A stretch of 64,000 bases of DNA from Halomonas urumqiensis (GTDB lineage: Bacteria; Pseudomonadota; Gammaproteobacteria; Pseudomonadales; Halomonadaceae): the NCBI RefSeq assembly GCF_003028575.1, contig NZ_PYUD01000002.1:62001-126000 (forward strand), read 5' to 3'. Below the pieces are notes generated by a model that worked only from the letters and a program-made list of their open reading frames with translations, ran no database searches and was not told the origin of the DNA. Positions 45,866 to 57,100 of this stretch are shown here, piece by piece. The first letter of the stretch is position 1. Every line of letters begins with the position of its first letter. Position numbers and translations under genes: made by a program.

Positions 45866-48052
45866 TTAACTCGCCTTGTGCACTGCACGCCAATGGTGCA
45901 GCAGCGGCTCAGTGTAACCGGCGGGCTGCACGCGGCCCTTGAACACCAGGTCGCAGGCGGCCTTGAAGGCCGTCGAGGCCTCGAAGTCGGCACTCATCGC
46001 GGTGTACTCGGGGTCACCGGCATTCTGCCCGTCGACCACCTCGGCCATGCGCTCGAGCGTCTTCTGCACACGCTCGGCATCCACGACACCATGGTGCAGC
46101 CAGTTGGCGATGTGCTGGCTGGAAATCCTCAGGGTAGCGCGGTCTTCCATCAGGCCCACGTTGTGGATATCCGGCACCTTGGAACACCCCACGCCGTGTT
46201 CGACCCAGCGCACCACGTAACCGAGGATGCCCTGGCAGTTGTTATCGAGCTCCTGCTGGATCTCCTCATCGGACCAGTTGGCCTCGGCGGCCACAGGCAC
46301 GCTCAGCAGGTCATCCAGCAGCTTCTCGCGCTGCGCCTGCTCACCCTGGGCCTCCAGCTCCCGTTGGATGGCATCGACATCCACCTGGTGGTAGTGCAAC
46401 GCATGCAACGCAGCCGCCGTGGGTGACGGCACCCAGGCGGTGTTGGCGCCGGCCTTGGGGTGGCCGATCTTCTGCTCGAGCATCGCCGCCATCAGGTCCG
46501 GCATCGCCCACATGCCCTTGCCGATCTGGGCGCGACCGCGCAGGCCACAGGCCAGGCCGACCTGAACGTTGCTGCGCTCGTAGGCGGTGATCCAGGCGGC
46601 GTTCTTCATGTCGCCCTTGCGAATCATCGGGCCTGCTTCCATGGCGGTGTGCATCTCATCGCCGGTGCGGTCGAGGAAGCCGGTGTTGATGAACACCACA
46701 CGCGAGGTCGCCTCGTTGATGCACGCCTTGAGGTTGATCGAGGTACGACGCTCCTCGTCCATGATGCCCATCTTGAGGGTATCGCGAGTCATGCCGAGAA
46801 CATCCTCGACGCGCCCGAACAGCTCGTTGGCGAACGCCACTTCCCTGGGGCCATGCATCTTGGGCTTGACGATGTACATGGAGCCGCTGCGCGAATTGCG
46901 CGGCTCACCCTTGCCCTTGTTGAGGTCGTGCAAGGCGATCAGGCCAGTGACGATGCCATCGAGAATACCTTCCGGCAGTTCGTTGCCATCGGCATCGAGC
47001 ACCGCCGGGGTGGTCATCAGGTGACCGACGTTACGCACGAACATCAGCGAACGGCCCGGCAGGGTGACGGTCTCGCCATCGCTGTTGGTCCAGGTGCGGT
47101 CGGCATTCAGGCGGCGCGTGATGGTCTTGTCGCCCTTAGCCACCTGCTCTTCCAGGTCGCCTTTCATCAAGCCAAGCCAGTTGCGGTAGACACCGATCTT
47201 GTCCTCGGCATCCACCGCGGCCACCGAATCTTCGCAATCCATGATTGTGGTCACCGCCGCCTCGACCACCACGTCCTTGACGCCGGCCGGGTCGGTCTTG
47301 CCGATCGGGTGGCTCGGATCGAGCTGAATGTCCAGATGCAGGCCATGATTGACCAGCAGGATGGAATCGGGCTTGGCGGCGTCGCCATTGAAGCCGACCA
47401 GCTTGCCCGGGTCCTTGAGGCCAGTCTCTCGGCCACCTTCGAGAGTCACCACCAGATGGCCATCACGCAGCGCGTATTTCACTGCATCGCGGTGCGAGCC
47501 GGTGGCCAGCGGCGCGGCACGGTCGAGCACGCCCCGCGCATAGGCGATGACCTTCTGGCCACGCTTGGGGTTGAAGCTGGACCCTTTCTCGGCACCGCCT
47601 TCCTCCGAGATCGCGTCGGTGCCATAGAGGGCATCGTACAGGCTGCCCCAACGGGCATTGGCGGCGTTCAGCGCATACCGCGCGTTGCTGACCGGCACCA
47701 CCAGCTGCGGGCCGGCTTGTGCGGCGATCTCACGATCGACATTGGCGGTGGTTACCTCGACCTTGGCTGGCGCCTCGACCAGGTAGCCGATCTCCTTCAG
47801 AAACGCTCGGTAGCCCGCCATGTCACCCACCGGGCCTGGGTTTTCGCGGTGCCAGGCATCGAGCTTTTCCTGCAGGCGATCACGCTCGGCGAGTAGTTCG
47901 CGGTTTTTCGGGGTCAAATCATGAAACAGTGCATCGACGCCAGTCCAGAAGGCTTCGGCATCGACGCCGGTTCCCGGAAGTGCCTGCTCATTGATGAAAC
48001 GGTCGAGTTCAGCGGCCACCTGGAGGCGGTGGCGAGTGACACGTTGGGTCAT
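45866..48052 (-). CDS. glcB: Malate synthase G
   Basis: Condenses glyoxylate with acetyl-CoA to malate for growth on acetate, glycolate or fatty acids. The 728 residues are the monomeric G isoform, with [24 protein letters not shown], the catalytic-site [79 protein letters not shown] and [20 protein letters not shown]. Length is normal. An IclR-like operator lies 89 bases upstream. Confidence 0.97.
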   Translation of the reverse strand: MTQRVTRHRLQVAAELDRFINEQALPGTGVDAEAFWTGVDALFHDLTPKNRELLAERDRLQEKLDAWHRENPGPVGDMAGYRAFLKEIGYLVEAPAKVEVTTANVDREIAAQAGPQLVVPVSNARYALNAANARWGSLYDALYGTDAISEEGGAEKGSSFNPKRGQKVIAYARGVLDRAAPLATGSHRDAVKYALRDGHLVVTLEGGRETGLKDPGKLVGFNGDAAKPDSILLVNHGLHLDIQLDPSHPIGKTDPAGVKDVVVEAAVTTIMDCEDSVAAVDAEDKIGVYRNWLGLMKGDLEEQVAKGDKTITRRLNADRTWTNSDGETVTLPGRSLMFVRNVGHLMTTPAVLDADGNELPEGILDGIVTGLIALHDLNKGKGEPRNSRSGSMYIVKPKMHGPREVAFANELFGRVEDVLGMTRDTLKMGIMDEERRTSINLKACINEATSRVVFINTGFLDRTGDEMHTAMEAGPMIRKGDMKNAAWITAYERSNVQVGLACGLRGRAQIGKGMWAMPDLMAAMLEQKIGHPKAGANTAWVPSPTAAALHALHYHQVDVDAIQRELEAQGEQAQREKLLDDLLSVPVAAEANWSDEEIQQELDNNCQGILGYVVRWVEHGVGCSKVPDIHNVGLMEDRATLRISSQHIANWLHHGVVDAERVQKTLERMAEVVDGQNAGDPEYTAMSADFEASTAFKAACDLVFKGRVQPAGYTEPLLHHWRAVHKAS

Positions 48053-48140
48053 GGTGTACTCCTCGTGCTTGGCAACCGGCTGCCTCGCGTGCCGGGCCGC
48101 CGGAAACTGGTTGGGGGATGACTGCGTAGGGACAATTTTG

Positions 48141-48155
48141 TGGAAATTAGTTCCA
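48141..48155. promoter_or_regulatory. IclR-like operator upstream of glcB
   Basis: TGGAAATTAGTTCCA agrees with the E. coli IclR box TGGAAATNATTTCCA at all but one position; it lies in a longer perfect inverted repeat TGTGGAA-N5-TTCCACA (48139-48157). It sits 89 bases before the glcB start in the divergent gap with the hydrolase gene. IclR-family repressors control the glyoxylate bypass in enterobacteria; the regulator here is unseen. Confidence 0.6.
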
Positions 48156-48329
48156 CATGTAAACCCGCAAAGGGCATCAAGGGGCGTGAGCTAGACCAAA
48201 AGATAACACCGAATCCGGGTCTCACTGGTCTGACCGGATGGACAGGTGCGAAATGACTCCTCTGGCGCGCCAGTCGGTGGCCGGACCACTCACATGAAGC
48301 TAGCATGATCAGGCCGAGCGGAGGATTCG

Positions 48330-49346
48330 ATGAGTGATTTCACCCCACTGCAGGCCCTCGGCCCCATGCGCCTGGTCAATCCGGGTGGTGCCGCCAGCGG
48401 TGCCGAGGACCTGGAGCGCTACCTTGACAACTATCTGACGCATTACGGCCTCTCACCGCTGGTCGCCGATCATGTTGGGCTGCACGCGGGCTATGTACAA
48501 GCCGGTGACTTCCAGCTGTGGACCCAGGTCTGGAGCCCCGCCGAGCCGGTGGGAACCGCCTTCGTGGTACATGGCTACTTCGACCACCTGGGGCTCTACC
48601 GCCATCTGCTCGAACGCTTGCTGGACCGCAACTGGCGGGTCGTGTTGTGGGATCTACCCGGTCACGGCCTCTCCAGCGGCGCCCGTGCCTCAATCAATGA
48701 CTTCGACGACTATGGCAATTGCCTGCTCGACCTGCAGCGCCACCTCGAAGAGGAAGGCTTGGCCCAGCGGCCCTGGCTGGGAGTCGGCCAGAGTACCGGT
48801 GCAGCGATACTCGCCACCGACGCGCTGACCCATGGCGACAATGGTCGCTGGGCGGGCCTTGCCTTGCTGGCCCCGCTGGTGCGCCCCTGGGGCTGGAACC
48901 AGTCGAGCTGGCTGCATCTTCTGGTGGGCCCCTTCGTGCGTTCGATACCCCGCAAGTTTCGGGACAACTCCACCGACAGTGCATTCGCCGATTTCCTGCG
49001 CGAAGGGGACCCGTTGCAGGCCGACCGAGTGGCGATCGACTGGGTCAGTGCCATGCGCCGCTGGATGCCGAAACTGCTCGCCATGCCACCCAATCCCGTA
49101 CCGACCCTGATCTTGCAAGGGGAGCAGGATCTCACGGTCGACTGGGAATGGAACCTTGGCGTACTCGAGCACAAGTTCCCGAATGCGGAGATCCACAGAC
49201 ACCCCGAAGCACGCCATCACCTGGTCAACGAGGCGGAGCCGATCCGCCGCATGCTGTTCGAGGTACTCGACCGCTTCATCGATTCCCTGGACCCCCAGGC
49301 CGACCCACCCCACCAGGATGATGCCACCCCCGAGGAGCGCCAATGA
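48330..49346 (+). CDS. Alpha/beta hydrolase (serine aminopeptidase S33/monoglyceride-lipase-like)
   Basis: A 338-residue hydrolase without signal peptide. It has an HGYFDHLGLYRHL oxyanion loop, WDLPGHGLSSG, the nucleophile elbow GVGQSTGAA (near residue 155), an acid candidate in LILQGEQDLTVDWEW and a histidine in HPEARHHLVNE. These follow the order of lysophospholipase/monoacylglycerol-lipase proteins. GGAGG precedes the ATG. Its stop overlaps the lipoprotein gene by four bases. Substrate undetermined. Confidence 0.85.
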   Translation: MSDFTPLQALGPMRLVNPGGAASGAEDLERYLDNYLTHYGLSPLVADHVGLHAGYVQAGDFQLWTQVWSPAEPVGTAFVVHGYFDHLGLYRHLLERLLDRNWRVVLWDLPGHGLSSGARASINDFDDYGNCLLDLQRHLEEEGLAQRPWLGVGQSTGAAILATDALTHGDNGRWAGLALLAPLVRPWGWNQSSWLHLLVGPFVRSIPRKFRDNSTDSAFADFLREGDPLQADRVAIDWVSAMRRWMPKLLAMPPNPVPTLILQGEQDLTVDWEWNLGVLEHKFPNAEIHRHPEARHHLVNEAEPIRRMLFEVLDRFIDSLDPQADPPHQDDATPEERQ

Positions 49347-49831
49347 AACGGATCTTTCGTACCGCCAATGTCCTGCTCGTCCTGCTGCTGGCTGGCTGTG
49401 CGGGCAGCCCGGAACGCCCCGAGACCCAGCGCCAGGCGCTGTTTGGCCTGGGTGAGCAAGCTGCGCTGCGCGTCATGGAATCGACAACCCTGCCGCAACC
49501 ACCCACTGATCAGGTGCTGTTGCTGGCTGCCCCCCTGGTGGATGGTGGACTGCGAGTCCACCAGGCGCGCTTCCACGAGAGCCTGACCCGCGCGCTGCTA
49601 GGCGTCTCCGATGGCCCCCAGGTACTCGATTGGAATGACGCACTCAGCGAGGATGCCAGTGATAACCAATGGCGGCTGGAGAGCGAGCTGAGCGCCGACG
49701 GTCCGGAGCTCGCACTTTCCGACCGCGTGCTGCTGCCCTACCGGTTGCGACTGGCACTGCGACGCGCCGGCAACGACGAGGTGCTCTGGGAAGAGACCCT
49801 CAGCGGCGCCTTCGATGCCACCGCGTTGTGA
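49343..49831 (+). CDS. Small lipoprotein of unknown function
   Basis: A 162-residue predicted lipoprotein: signal helix (VLLVLLLAGC) with lipobox cysteine C19, a Pro-rich linker, then one domain with LLLAAPLVDGGLRVHQARFHESLTRALLG and a C-terminal YRLRLALRRAGNDEVLWEETLSGAFD. The alternating strand-helix pattern recalls LpoB-type periplasmic domains, but I do not recognise the family. It overlaps the hydrolase gene (ATGA), implying coupled translation. Confidence 0.72.
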   Translation: MKRIFRTANVLLVLLLAGCAGSPERPETQRQALFGLGEQAALRVMESTTLPQPPTDQVLLLAAPLVDGGLRVHQARFHESLTRALLGVSDGPQVLDWNDALSEDASDNQWRLESELSADGPELALSDRVLLPYRLRLALRRAGNDEVLWEETLSGAFDATAL

Positions 49832-49868
49832 TGCCACGCAGCTCGACTGCCGATCGCTCGCCCCCGAC

Positions 49869-51371
49869 TCACCCGCGCAGCAGCCGATCCAGCTGGCGAT
49901 AGCCGATCGCCTCGATCAACTGGTCGCGAGCGGGGTGAGCCAACCCGGCCAGGTCGGCAAGGGTCAGGGCAACCTTGAGCACCCGGTGATAGGCACGCGC
50001 CGAGAGCTTCAGGCGCTCCAGTACCCCGGCAAGCCAGGCCCGGTCATCCGCCGAAAGTGCGCAGGCCGCCTCCAGCTCACGCCCGGCCAGGTGAGCGTTC
50101 AACGCACCCCGCCGCCACTGGCGCTCGCGAGCCGCCATCACTCTTTCACGCACGCTTGCCGACGCCTCGCCTGGCTCACCGGCGGTGAGCTGCTCCGGCG
50201 ACAGCGCAGGCACTTCCACCTGCAGGTCGATACGATCGAGCAGCGGCCCCGATAGCCGTGCCTGGTAGCGCTGGATCTGGGCGGCGGTGCACTGACAACG
50301 CGTGCGAGGATCGCCAAGATGCCCGCACGGGCAGGGATTCATCGCCGCCACCAGCTGAAATCGAGCGGGAAAGCGACGCTCATGGCTGGCGCGGGCAATA
50401 TGAATCTGCCCGGACTCCATGGGTTCGCGCATCACCTCCAGCACATGCCGGGAGTATTCCGGCAGCTCATCGAGAAACAGCACGCCGTGGTGGGCAAGCG
50501 AAATCTCGCCGGGTCGCGGCTTCGAACCACCGCCTACAAGCGCCACGGCGCTGGCGGTGTGGTGGGGCGAACGAAACGGCCGGCGCCCCCACTGCGCCTG
50601 CAGCGGCAGCCCGCTCACCGAGCGCACCGCCGCCACCTCCAGCGCTTCTTCCTCGGTCAGCGGCGGCAGAATCCCCGGCAAGCGGCTCGCCAGCATGGTC
50701 TTGCCGGTCCCCGGCGGACCGGCGAACAACAGGTTATGGCCGCCGGCAGCCGCCACTTCCAGGGCACGCCTGGCCTGATACTGGCCACGCACCTCGGCAA
50801 GGTCCGGCATGGGTTCATCGGCGTGGGGTGGGCGCACCAGGCAGTGGGCCGCAATTGGCTGCTGGCCAAGCAGATGCGCCACCACCTCGAGCAGATGATC
50901 GGCGGGCAGCACTTCAAGCTCCCCCGCCAGTGCCGCCTCATCGGCATTGGCCAGCGGCACGATCAACCGCCGGCGTGCGCGGCGCGTGGCCATGGCCAGC
51001 GGCAGCACCCCGCTGATCGGCCGCAAGCGGCCATCCAGCGCCAGCTCACCCACGCTTTCGACTCCCTCGAGCGCCTCGGGGGGAAGCTGGCCCGATGCCA
51101 CCAGCAGGCCCAGCGCGATGGGCAAATCGAAACGCCCGCCTTCCTTGGGCAGGTCGGCGGGCGCCAGATTGAGGGTGATTCGCCGCAGCGGGTAATCGAA
51201 GCCGGCGTTGACCAGTGCACTTCGCACCCGTTCGCGACTCTCCTTCACCGCCGCCTCGGGCAACCCCACCAAGGTCATGCCGGGCAGGCCATTGGCCAGG
51301 TGAACCTCGACCTGAACCTCAGGGGCTTCCAGGCCAAGCCCGGCCCGGGTATGCACGATCGCCAGCGTCAT
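49869..51371 (-). CDS. comM: YifB/ComM family Mg-chelatase-like AAA+ protein
   Basis: A hexameric DNA-branch-migration helicase needed for integrating transformed DNA in competent species. The 500 residues begin with a Lon-protease-like domain (VHLANGLPGMTLVGLPEAAVKESRERVRSAL), followed by the AAA+ domain with Walker A GPPGTGKTM, Walker B-like GVLFLDELPEY, an MNPCPCGHLGDPRTRCQC zinc-type loop and a C-terminal lid. Length and motif order are normal. Confidence 0.94.
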   Translation of the reverse strand: MTLAIVHTRAGLGLEAPEVQVEVHLANGLPGMTLVGLPEAAVKESRERVRSALVNAGFDYPLRRITLNLAPADLPKEGGRFDLPIALGLLVASGQLPPEALEGVESVGELALDGRLRPISGVLPLAMATRRARRRLIVPLANADEAALAGELEVLPADHLLEVVAHLLGQQPIAAHCLVRPPHADEPMPDLAEVRGQYQARRALEVAAAGGHNLLFAGPPGTGKTMLASRLPGILPPLTEEEALEVAAVRSVSGLPLQAQWGRRPFRSPHHTASAVALVGGGSKPRPGEISLAHHGVLFLDELPEYSRHVLEVMREPMESGQIHIARASHERRFPARFQLVAAMNPCPCGHLGDPRTRCQCTAAQIQRYQARLSGPLLDRIDLQVEVPALSPEQLTAGEPGEASASVRERVMAARERQWRRGALNAHLAGRELEAACALSADDRAWLAGVLERLKLSARAYHRVLKVALTLADLAGLAHPARDQLIEAIGYRQLDRLLRG

Positions 51372-51489
51372 CCGCGTTCCCTCGCGATGGATCTCCTGGG
51401 TTCAGGCTAGTCCAGTCAACGAGGGGAGCCCCGGCAGAAGTGTGCCCAAGCGGGAGTGGCGGCCGGTGGCAACCGCTTTCATGCCTGGT

Positions 51490-51546
51490 GGGGCCTTTCT
51501 AACCTGGCGGGGCCTTTCTAACCTGGCGGGGCCTTTCACGCCAGGC
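51490..51546. repeat. 19-bp tandem array between ubiK and comM (3 units)
   Basis: Two identical 19-base units GGGGCCTTTCTAACCTGGC (51490-51508 and 51509-51527) and a diverged third (51528-51546), with a possible more decayed unit before them at 51471. It lies just past the ubiK stop in the 180-base gap before comM. Confidence 0.85.
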
Positions 51547-51551
51547 AGGAC

Positions 51552-52590
<1,039 letters not shown>

Positions 52591-52626
52591 TCGCTTCCCC
52601 CTGACACTGGTCCTGGAGAGACACCC

Positions 52627-54364
<1,738 letters not shown>

Positions 54365-54367
54365 CTA

Positions 54368-54416
54368 AAGCTGGAAGCTGGAAGCTGGAAGCTGGAAGCT
54401 GGAAGCTGGAAGCTGG
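54368..54416. repeat. 7-bp tandem array (7 units) with inverted copies past a terminator
   Basis: Seven exact head-to-tail copies of AAGCTGG beginning four bases after the second P-II stop. Three inverted copies (CCAGCTT) appear beyond the terminator at 54472-54478, 54479-54485 and 54509-54515, so the transcript could fold the array back onto them with the terminator at the tip. The exact unit identity points to recent expansion or slippage. Confidence 0.92.
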
Positions 54417-54434
54417 AAGGCAGCTTCAATAGCA

Positions 54435-54468
54435 CCGCCTCCGTGGGAAGACCACGGAGGCGGTTTTT
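54435..54468 (+). terminator. Terminator after the second P-II gene
   Basis: A perfect 12-base stem CCGCCTCCGTGG / CCACGGAGGCGG with a 5-base loop and a following TTTTT (54464-54468). It lies inside the 7-bp repeat/inverted-repeat structure. Confidence 0.9.
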
Positions 54469-54529
54469 CTTCCAGCTTCCAGCTTAAGCCCGCGAAGCGG
54501 GTGTTCTTCCAGCTTCGGGCGCAGCCCGG

Positions 54530-55306
54530 TCACTTTTCGACGAAGGCGCGTTCGATCACGTAGTCACCGGGCTCGCCCATGCGCGGCGAGATCTTGAAGC
54601 CGAGGTCATCGAGCATCGCGCTGGTCTCGTCGAGCATCGCCGGGCTTCCGCAGATCATCGCGCGGTCCTGCTTGGGGTCCATCGGCGCAAGGCCGGTGTC
54701 CTCGAACAGCTTGCCGGTGCGGATATGGTCGGTCAGACGCCCCATGGTGTGAAAGTCCTCACGGGTCACCGTGGGGTAGTAGACCAGCTTCTCGGCGATC
54801 TCCTCGCCCAGGTATTCATGGGCCGGCAGTTCCTTCTGGATGAAATCGGCATAGGCCAGTTCGCTGACCGAGCGCACCCCATGGATCAACACGATCTTCT
54901 CGAATCGCTCGTAGACCTCGGGGTCCTGGATCAGGCTCATGAACGGCGCCAGGCCCGTGCCGGTAGAGAGGAGGTAGAGGTTGCGGCCCGGCAGCAGGTC
55001 GTCGGTGACCAGCGTGCCCGTCGGCTTGCGGCTGACCATGATCTGGTCGCCCACCTTGAGGTGCTGCAGGCGCGAGGTCAGCGGGCCATCAGGCACCTTG
55101 ATGCTGAAGAACTCGAGGTGATCCTCGTAGTTGGGGCTGGCGATGGAGTAGGCGCGCATCAGCGGCTTGCCGTTGACCTCGAGGCCGATCATCACGAACT
55201 GGCCGTTCTTGAAGCGCAGGCTACGCTCGCGTGTGGTGCGAAAGCTGAACAGGGTGTCGTTCCAGTGGTGAACGCTGAGCACCTCTTCCAAGGCGAACTT
55301 GCTCAT
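54530..55306 (-). CDS. fpr: Ferredoxin/flavodoxin-NADP+ reductase
   Basis: An FAD enzyme exchanging electrons between NADPH and ferredoxin or flavodoxin, used in oxidative-stress and Fe-S repair. The 258 residues show the FAD motif MRAYSIASPNYEDHLEFFSIKV, LLSTGTGLAPFMSLIQDP for NADP binding, VLIHGVRSVSELAY, ICGSPAMLDET and the C-terminal VIERAFVEK ending of the subclass-IA bacterial type. It is divergent from a LysR gene like fpr/finR of Pseudomonas putida. Confidence 0.95.
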   Translation of the reverse strand: MSKFALEEVLSVHHWNDTLFSFRTTRERSLRFKNGQFVMIGLEVNGKPLMRAYSIASPNYEDHLEFFSIKVPDGPLTSRLQHLKVGDQIMVSRKPTGTLVTDDLLPGRNLYLLSTGTGLAPFMSLIQDPEVYERFEKIVLIHGVRSVSELAYADFIQKELPAHEYLGEEIAEKLVYYPTVTREDFHTMGRLTDHIRTGKLFEDTGLAPMDPKQDRAMICGSPAMLDETSAMLDDLGFKISPRMGEPGDYVIERAFVEK

Positions 55307-55400
55307 GCCGTCTCCTCATATTCCAAAAGCGTATAAACGCGCTAAAAATTCTATGCTGGTAATTCTAAGAGACGCGCAGATATCTGTTAAATGGATTGTA

Positions 55401-55417
55401 TGGATAACACTTATCTA
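55401..55417. promoter_or_regulatory. Palindrome in the fpr/LysR intergenic region
   Basis: GATAA-CAC-TTATC (55403-55415) is a perfect inverted repeat, extending with one mismatch to a 17-base T...A box (TGGATAACACTTATCTA). LysR regulators bind partly symmetric T-N11-A boxes, so this is the best candidate operator for the divergent pair. A TATACT at 55416-55421 may be the -10 of the LysR gene. Confidence 0.45.
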
Positions 55418-55487
55418 TACTATGGATATACGGCATTTCGCCGCACCACCCTGATCGCCAACCGTTGACCCCGAACAGGAGCCACTC

Positions 55488-56414
55488 ATGCGCTATACCC
55501 TGCGCCAGCTGGAGGTATTCGTCGCCGTGGCCCAGCACGAAAGCGTCTCGCGGGCCGCGCGGGCGCTGGCCCTGTCGCAATCGGCCACCAGCACCGCGCT
55601 GGCCGAACTCGAGCGCCAGTTCGACTGCCAGTTGCTGGACCGCATCGGCAAGCGGCTCAAGCTCAATGCGCTGGGCTTCCAACTGCTGCCCAAGGCCGTG
55701 GCCCTGCTCGACCGCGCCGAGGAAGTGGAGGAGCTGCTACGCGGTCAGCAGGGCATCGGCACCCTGGACGTCGGCGCCACCCTGACCATCGGTAACTATC
55801 TGGCGACCCTGCTGATCAGCGACTTCATGCAGCGCTACCCGGGGAGCCGGGTTCGCCTGGCGGTGCGCAATACCCGCGCCATCATCGATAGTGTGCGCCA
55901 CCACGAGCTGGACCTCGGGCTGATCGAGGGCCAGTGCGAAGAGGACGACGTGATCACCCAGACCTGGGTGGAAGACGAACTGGCGGTGTTCTGCTCGCCC
56001 CGCCATCCACTGGCCAACAGCGGGCCGGTGGAATTCGAACGCTTGCTGCGCGAGGCCTGGATCATGCGCGAGGAAGGCTCCGGCACCCGGCTGACCCTGG
56101 AACAGGCCGCCCGTCACCGTCGCGGGCGCTTCAACATCCTGCTCGAGCTCGAGCATACCGAAGGCATCAAGCGCGCGGTGGAATCAGGGCTCGGCATCGG
56201 CTGCGTCTCCAAGCTGGCGCTGCGCGACGCGTTTCGGCGCGGTAGCCTGGTGCCGATCGCCACCCCCGAGCTGGACCTTAGTCGCCAGTTCACCTTCATC
56301 TGGCACCGCCACAAGTACCTGGCCACCGGCATGCGCGAGTTCTTGAGGCTGTGCCGACAGATGACCGAAGGCATCTCGCGCAGCGACCAGATCGACCTGC
56401 CCACGGTACCCTGA
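55488..56414 (+). CDS. LysR-type regulator, FinR/YeiE-like
   Basis: A 308-residue transcription factor: N-terminal winged helix (YTLRQLEVFVAVAQHESVSRAARALALSQSATSTALAELERQFDCQLLDRIGKRLKLN) and a two-lobed effector domain from about residue 90 (GTLDVGATLTIGNYLATLLI, ELDLGLIEGQCEEDDVI, WIMREEGSGTR). The effector domain resembles E. coli YeiE and, with the divergent fpr, Pseudomonas FinR, which activates fpr under superoxide stress. The effector is unknown. Confidence 0.88.
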   Translation: MRYTLRQLEVFVAVAQHESVSRAARALALSQSATSTALAELERQFDCQLLDRIGKRLKLNALGFQLLPKAVALLDRAEEVEELLRGQQGIGTLDVGATLTIGNYLATLLISDFMQRYPGSRVRLAVRNTRAIIDSVRHHELDLGLIEGQCEEDDVITQTWVEDELAVFCSPRHPLANSGPVEFERLLREAWIMREEGSGTRLTLEQAARHRRGRFNILLELEHTEGIKRAVESGLGIGCVSKLALRDAFRRGSLVPIATPELDLSRQFTFIWHRHKYLATGMREFLRLCRQMTEGISRSDQIDLPTVP

Positions 56415-56424
56415 CGCACATCCA

Positions 56425-56460
56425 GAACGCACGAGCCCGGCGCAGTGGCCGGGCCCGTTC
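56425..56460 (+). terminator. Hairpin after the LysR gene
   Basis: Inner stem GCCCGGC / GCCGGGC (56435-56441 with 56448-56454) extended by GAACG / CGTTC at its base, followed by TTGTC. It lies 11 bases past the stop and is a plausible terminator. Confidence 0.6.
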
Positions 56461-56506
56461 TTGTCGAATCGGCTTGTCGATTCAGGCTGGGTGCACCCAG
56501 GTGGCG

Positions 56507-56935
56507 TCAGCGCATCTCGCTGACGGCCTCCTGTATATCGCCCACCCCGGCCTTGGAGAGATCCTTGGAGAGGGAGTGAATGACCAGCTTGGTGGTAGGG
56601 CCGTCCAGCTTGTCGCGCAACTGCCCCAGGAAACGTGGCGGCGCCACCAGAATGAGCTTCTCCATGCGATTATCGATCCTGGCGCGGTAGAGCCGTTCGG
56701 CGACCTCCTTGGCGAATATCTGCTCCTCATGGGTACGCGCGGCATTCTCGCCACCCGACGAGCGCGCCGTGTGCGAGTTCGATTCATGCACATCGGCCCC
56801 ACGATCCGTGACCAGGTCACCTTCATGCAGCCGGTTCGCGGCATGAACGAGGCTGTCCTGCTCCTCAAGCTTGAGTGCATCACGGGTGAATATCCGTGCC
56901 CGTGCCGCATCCGCCACCACGATATATGTTGTCAT
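56507..56935 (-). CDS. Host-attachment-type protein
   Basis: A 142-residue cytoplasmic protein with the pattern of the host attachment family, named from Agrobacterium: YIVVADAARARIFTRDA, the variable acidic/His-rich middle (GADVHESNSHTARSSGGENAARTHEEQIFAKEVAERLYRA), and LILVAPPRFLGQLRDKLDGPTTKLVIHSLSKDLSKAGVGDIQEAV. It resembles the archaeal/eukaryal release-factor eRF1 domain-3 type fold in my reading, and its true role is unclear. The start at 56935 follows the 11-bp array. Confidence 0.82.
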   Translation of the reverse strand: MTTYIVVADAARARIFTRDALKLEEQDSLVHAANRLHEGDLVTDRGADVHESNSHTARSSGGENAARTHEEQIFAKEVAERLYRARIDNRMEKLILVAPPRFLGQLRDKLDGPTTKLVIHSLSKDLSKAGVGDIQEAVSEMR

Positions 56936-56951
56936 AGCCGCTCCCTGTTGA

Positions 56952-56984
56952 AGGTACACAGTAGGTAGACAATAGGTAGACAGT
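56952..56984. repeat. 11-bp tandem array upstream of the host-attachment gene (3 units)
   Basis: AGGTACACAGT, AGGTAGACAAT and AGGTAGACAGT lie head to tail in the 5' region of the minus-strand gene, followed by a related GGGTAGTCAGT. Unit length equals about one DNA helical turn, so direct-repeat protein binding is conceivable. Confidence 0.7.
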
Positions 56985-57100
56985 CCTGGGTAGTCAGTGG
57001 CCGGTGAAAGCGACTGGCTGACCAGCGTGCGCCAGCAAGCCGGCACACGCGTCCTGTTACCTGTTCAACATTGGCAAGCGGCCGGCGCTTGGTCAACCAG

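Noticed and set aside
46460..47896. Long plus-strand frame (478 codons) opposite glcB
   Set aside because: It is the antisense of a fully conserved malate synthase; its translation is His/Gly/Ala-rich with no recognisable domain, as expected in high-GC antisense frames.
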